A stretch of 64,000 nucleotides of DNA, from the NCBI GenBank assembly GCA_934365195.1, contig CAKRNA010000004.1, positions 1 to 64,000 of the forward strand, in the 5' to 3' direction. This DNA comes from an uncultured Clostridia bacterium (GTDB lineage Bacteria; Bacillota; Clostridia; Christensenellales; CAAEEZ01). Position 1 is the first letter of the stretch; the number at the start of each line of letters is the position of its first letter. The translations under genes were made by a program, and so were the position numbers. The notes under the pieces are model-generated. The model was not told where the DNA came from, ran no database searches, and saw only the letters and a program-made list of their open reading frames with translations. Positions 63,117 through 64,000 of this stretch are shown here, one piece after another.

Positions 63117-63614
63117 ATGTCTATTATTAAAGGCAGCACGGTTCAATTTTCGGGTACTATCGAGCAAGAAAACGAACTTAGAACCTATTTAAAGGAAAAC
63201 CGTGAAGTTAGGGGAGTATTGATGCCTGCACTTCAAAAGGCACAAGAAATTTACGGATATTTACCTATCGAAGTACAAAGGATTATTGCAGAGGAACTTG
63301 ATATTCCTCTTGAAGAAGTTTTTGGTACTTCCACGTTTTATTCGCAATTTACCCTAAATCCAAAAGGAAAGTACGAAGTTGCAGTATGTTTGGGCACGGC
63401 TTGTTACGTAAAAGGCTCAGGCGACGTTATTGCGAAGTTTGAAGAGATGCTGGGTATTAAGGCAGGCGAATGCACGCCGGACGGCAAATTTTCGATATCG
63501 GCAACAAGATGTATCGGCTGTTGCGGTCTTGCCCCGGTTTGTACGGTTAACGGCGACGTGTACGGCAAAATCGTTCCTAACGACGTAGCAGGTATTTTGG
63601 AGAAGTACAAATAA
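63117..63614 (+). CDS. NuoE-like [2Fe-2S] subunit (HydC/HymA type)
   Basis: 165 residues, a thioredoxin-fold protein. The cluster ligands are Cys91, Cys96 (CLGTACY), Cys132 and Cys136 (CIGCCG). The helical N-terminus has LMPALQKAQEIYGYLP. In Clostridia this gene heads the operon for electron-bifurcating hydrogenase or NADH-dependent formate/hydrogenase modules, with NuoF- and HydA-like subunits beyond. The following ATPase gene supports that reading. Confidence 0.92.
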   Translation: MSIIKGSTVQFSGTIEQENELRTYLKENREVRGVLMPALQKAQEIYGYLPIEVQRIIAEELDIPLEEVFGTSTFYSQFTLNPKGKYEVAVCLGTACYVKGSGDVIAKFEEMLGIKAGECTPDGKFSISATRCIGCCGLAPVCTVNGDVYGKIVPNDVAGILEKYK

Positions 63615-64000
63615 TGAGAGAATTATCTCTTAATATTCTGGATATCACTCAAAATTCTATCACGGCTTGTAGCACCACCATTATGATAACGGTTGGCATT
63701 ACCGGAAACCTTATGACCATCACGATTACCGATAACGGTAAGGGTATGGACGAGGATATGGTTGGTAAAGTTACCGATCCGTTCACAACCACAAGAACAA
63801 CTAGAAAAGTAGGAATGGGACTTCCGCTTTTTAAGATGGCAAGTGAAAATAGCGGTGGGGAATTTACTATTACGTCCACCGTAGGTAAGGGAACGAAGGT
63901 GACTGCCACTTTCGAAGTGGATAATATCGACCGTCCGCCGCTTGGCGACGTTGCGTCGGTGTACACAGGGCTAATTTACGCCTCGCCCGATATCCGCTTT
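63614..64000 (+). CDS. HATPase-domain protein, truncated by the window edge
   Basis: 129 codons are present with no stop before the right edge. The start overlaps the nuoE-like stop (TAATGA). GHKL motifs: N box DITQNSITA (~10-18), G1 DNGKGM (~41-46), G2 VGMGLPLFKMAS (~68-79) and GKGTKVTATF. It resembles the ATP-binding protein found between nuoE- and nuoF-like genes in clostridial hydrogenase operons. It is a second, distinct ATPase from the one at 59319. Confidence 0.82.
   Translation, partial: MRELSLNILDITQNSITACSTTIMITVGITGNLMTITITDNGKGMDEDMVGKVTDPFTTTRTTRKVGMGLPLFKMASENSGGEFTITSTVGKGTKVTATFEVDNIDRPPLGDVASVYTGLIYASPDIRF

Overview
The window looks like a chromosomal segment of a low-GC, anaerobic, fermentative Bacillota (Clostridia), probably an uncultured gut-type lineage. 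The evidence is a complete Rnf complex, a [FeFe]-hydrogenase-associated cluster, SpoIVFB and a SpoVB-like flippase, the maf-mreB-minD-spoIVFB-rng-rplU-prp-rpmA gene order, an L27 precursor with a Prp-cleavable N-terminus, and REP-like palindromes of a kind common in gut Clostridia. Coding regions favour AAC, GAC and TAC codons. Intergenic DNA is very AT-rich. Many promoters match the sigma-A consensus with exactly 17 bp spacing. I saw no rRNA, tRNA, CRISPR array, transposase or phage gene.

Layout. 0-7 kb: the tail of an upstream gene, two small membrane proteins (one SdpI-like), an iron-dependent alcohol dehydrogenase, adenine deaminase, and a TetR regulator with a membrane-protein partner behind a perfect promoter/operator. 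7-18 kb: GH35 beta-galactosidase (minus), a YkvI-like permease, guaB, an HflX GTPase fused to a JAMM-like domain, an NSS-family Na+ symporter (minus) with what looks like a leader-peptide attenuator, glycyl-tRNA synthetase (minus) and a tiny Cys-rich protein. 18-27 kb: a TspO homologue, then a tightly packed run coaX-hom-two membrane-anchored winged-helix proteins-uvrB-uvrA. 26.9-27.5 kb: a small AT-rich cassette of two unknown genes, the first apparently frameshifted, lying between two copies of the same terminator stem. 27.6-34.6 kb (minus): DUF4363, DUF421 and a flippase in one operon, then a giant five-module lipoprotein. 34.7-41 kb: a split TSUP permease and the rnfCDGEAB operon. 41-55 kb: ppx-maf-mreB-like-membrane protein-minD-minE-small ORF-spoIVFB, manA and a ROK kinase, then a TIGR03960/TIGR03936 radical-SAM pair, rng, a REP-like array, the L21 leader, rplU, prp and rpmA. 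54.7-58.9 kb: ogg, an NYN-domain protein, malQ, a phosphopantetheinyl transferase and acpP. 59-64 kb: DRTGG, HATPase, sensory-type [FeFe]-hydrogenase, DRTGG, PHP, nadE, then a NuoE-like subunit and an HATPase gene that runs off the right edge.

How it fits together. Sugars (GH35, MalQ, ROK kinase, ManA) feed a fermentation whose reduced ferredoxin and NADH are handled by Rnf and by a bifurcating hydrogenase that probably continues beyond the window. Two tandem Rex-like operators precede the nuoE-like gene, and the sensory hydrogenase cluster lies immediately upstream, which suggests redox/H2 control. The observations most worth follow-up are the leader-peptide attenuator (15.69-15.91 kb), the foreign frameshifted cassette (26.86-27.49 kb), the Rex sites (62.99-63.03 kb), promoters predicted to give leaderless mRNAs, and the REP-like tandem array (53.2-53.6 kb).
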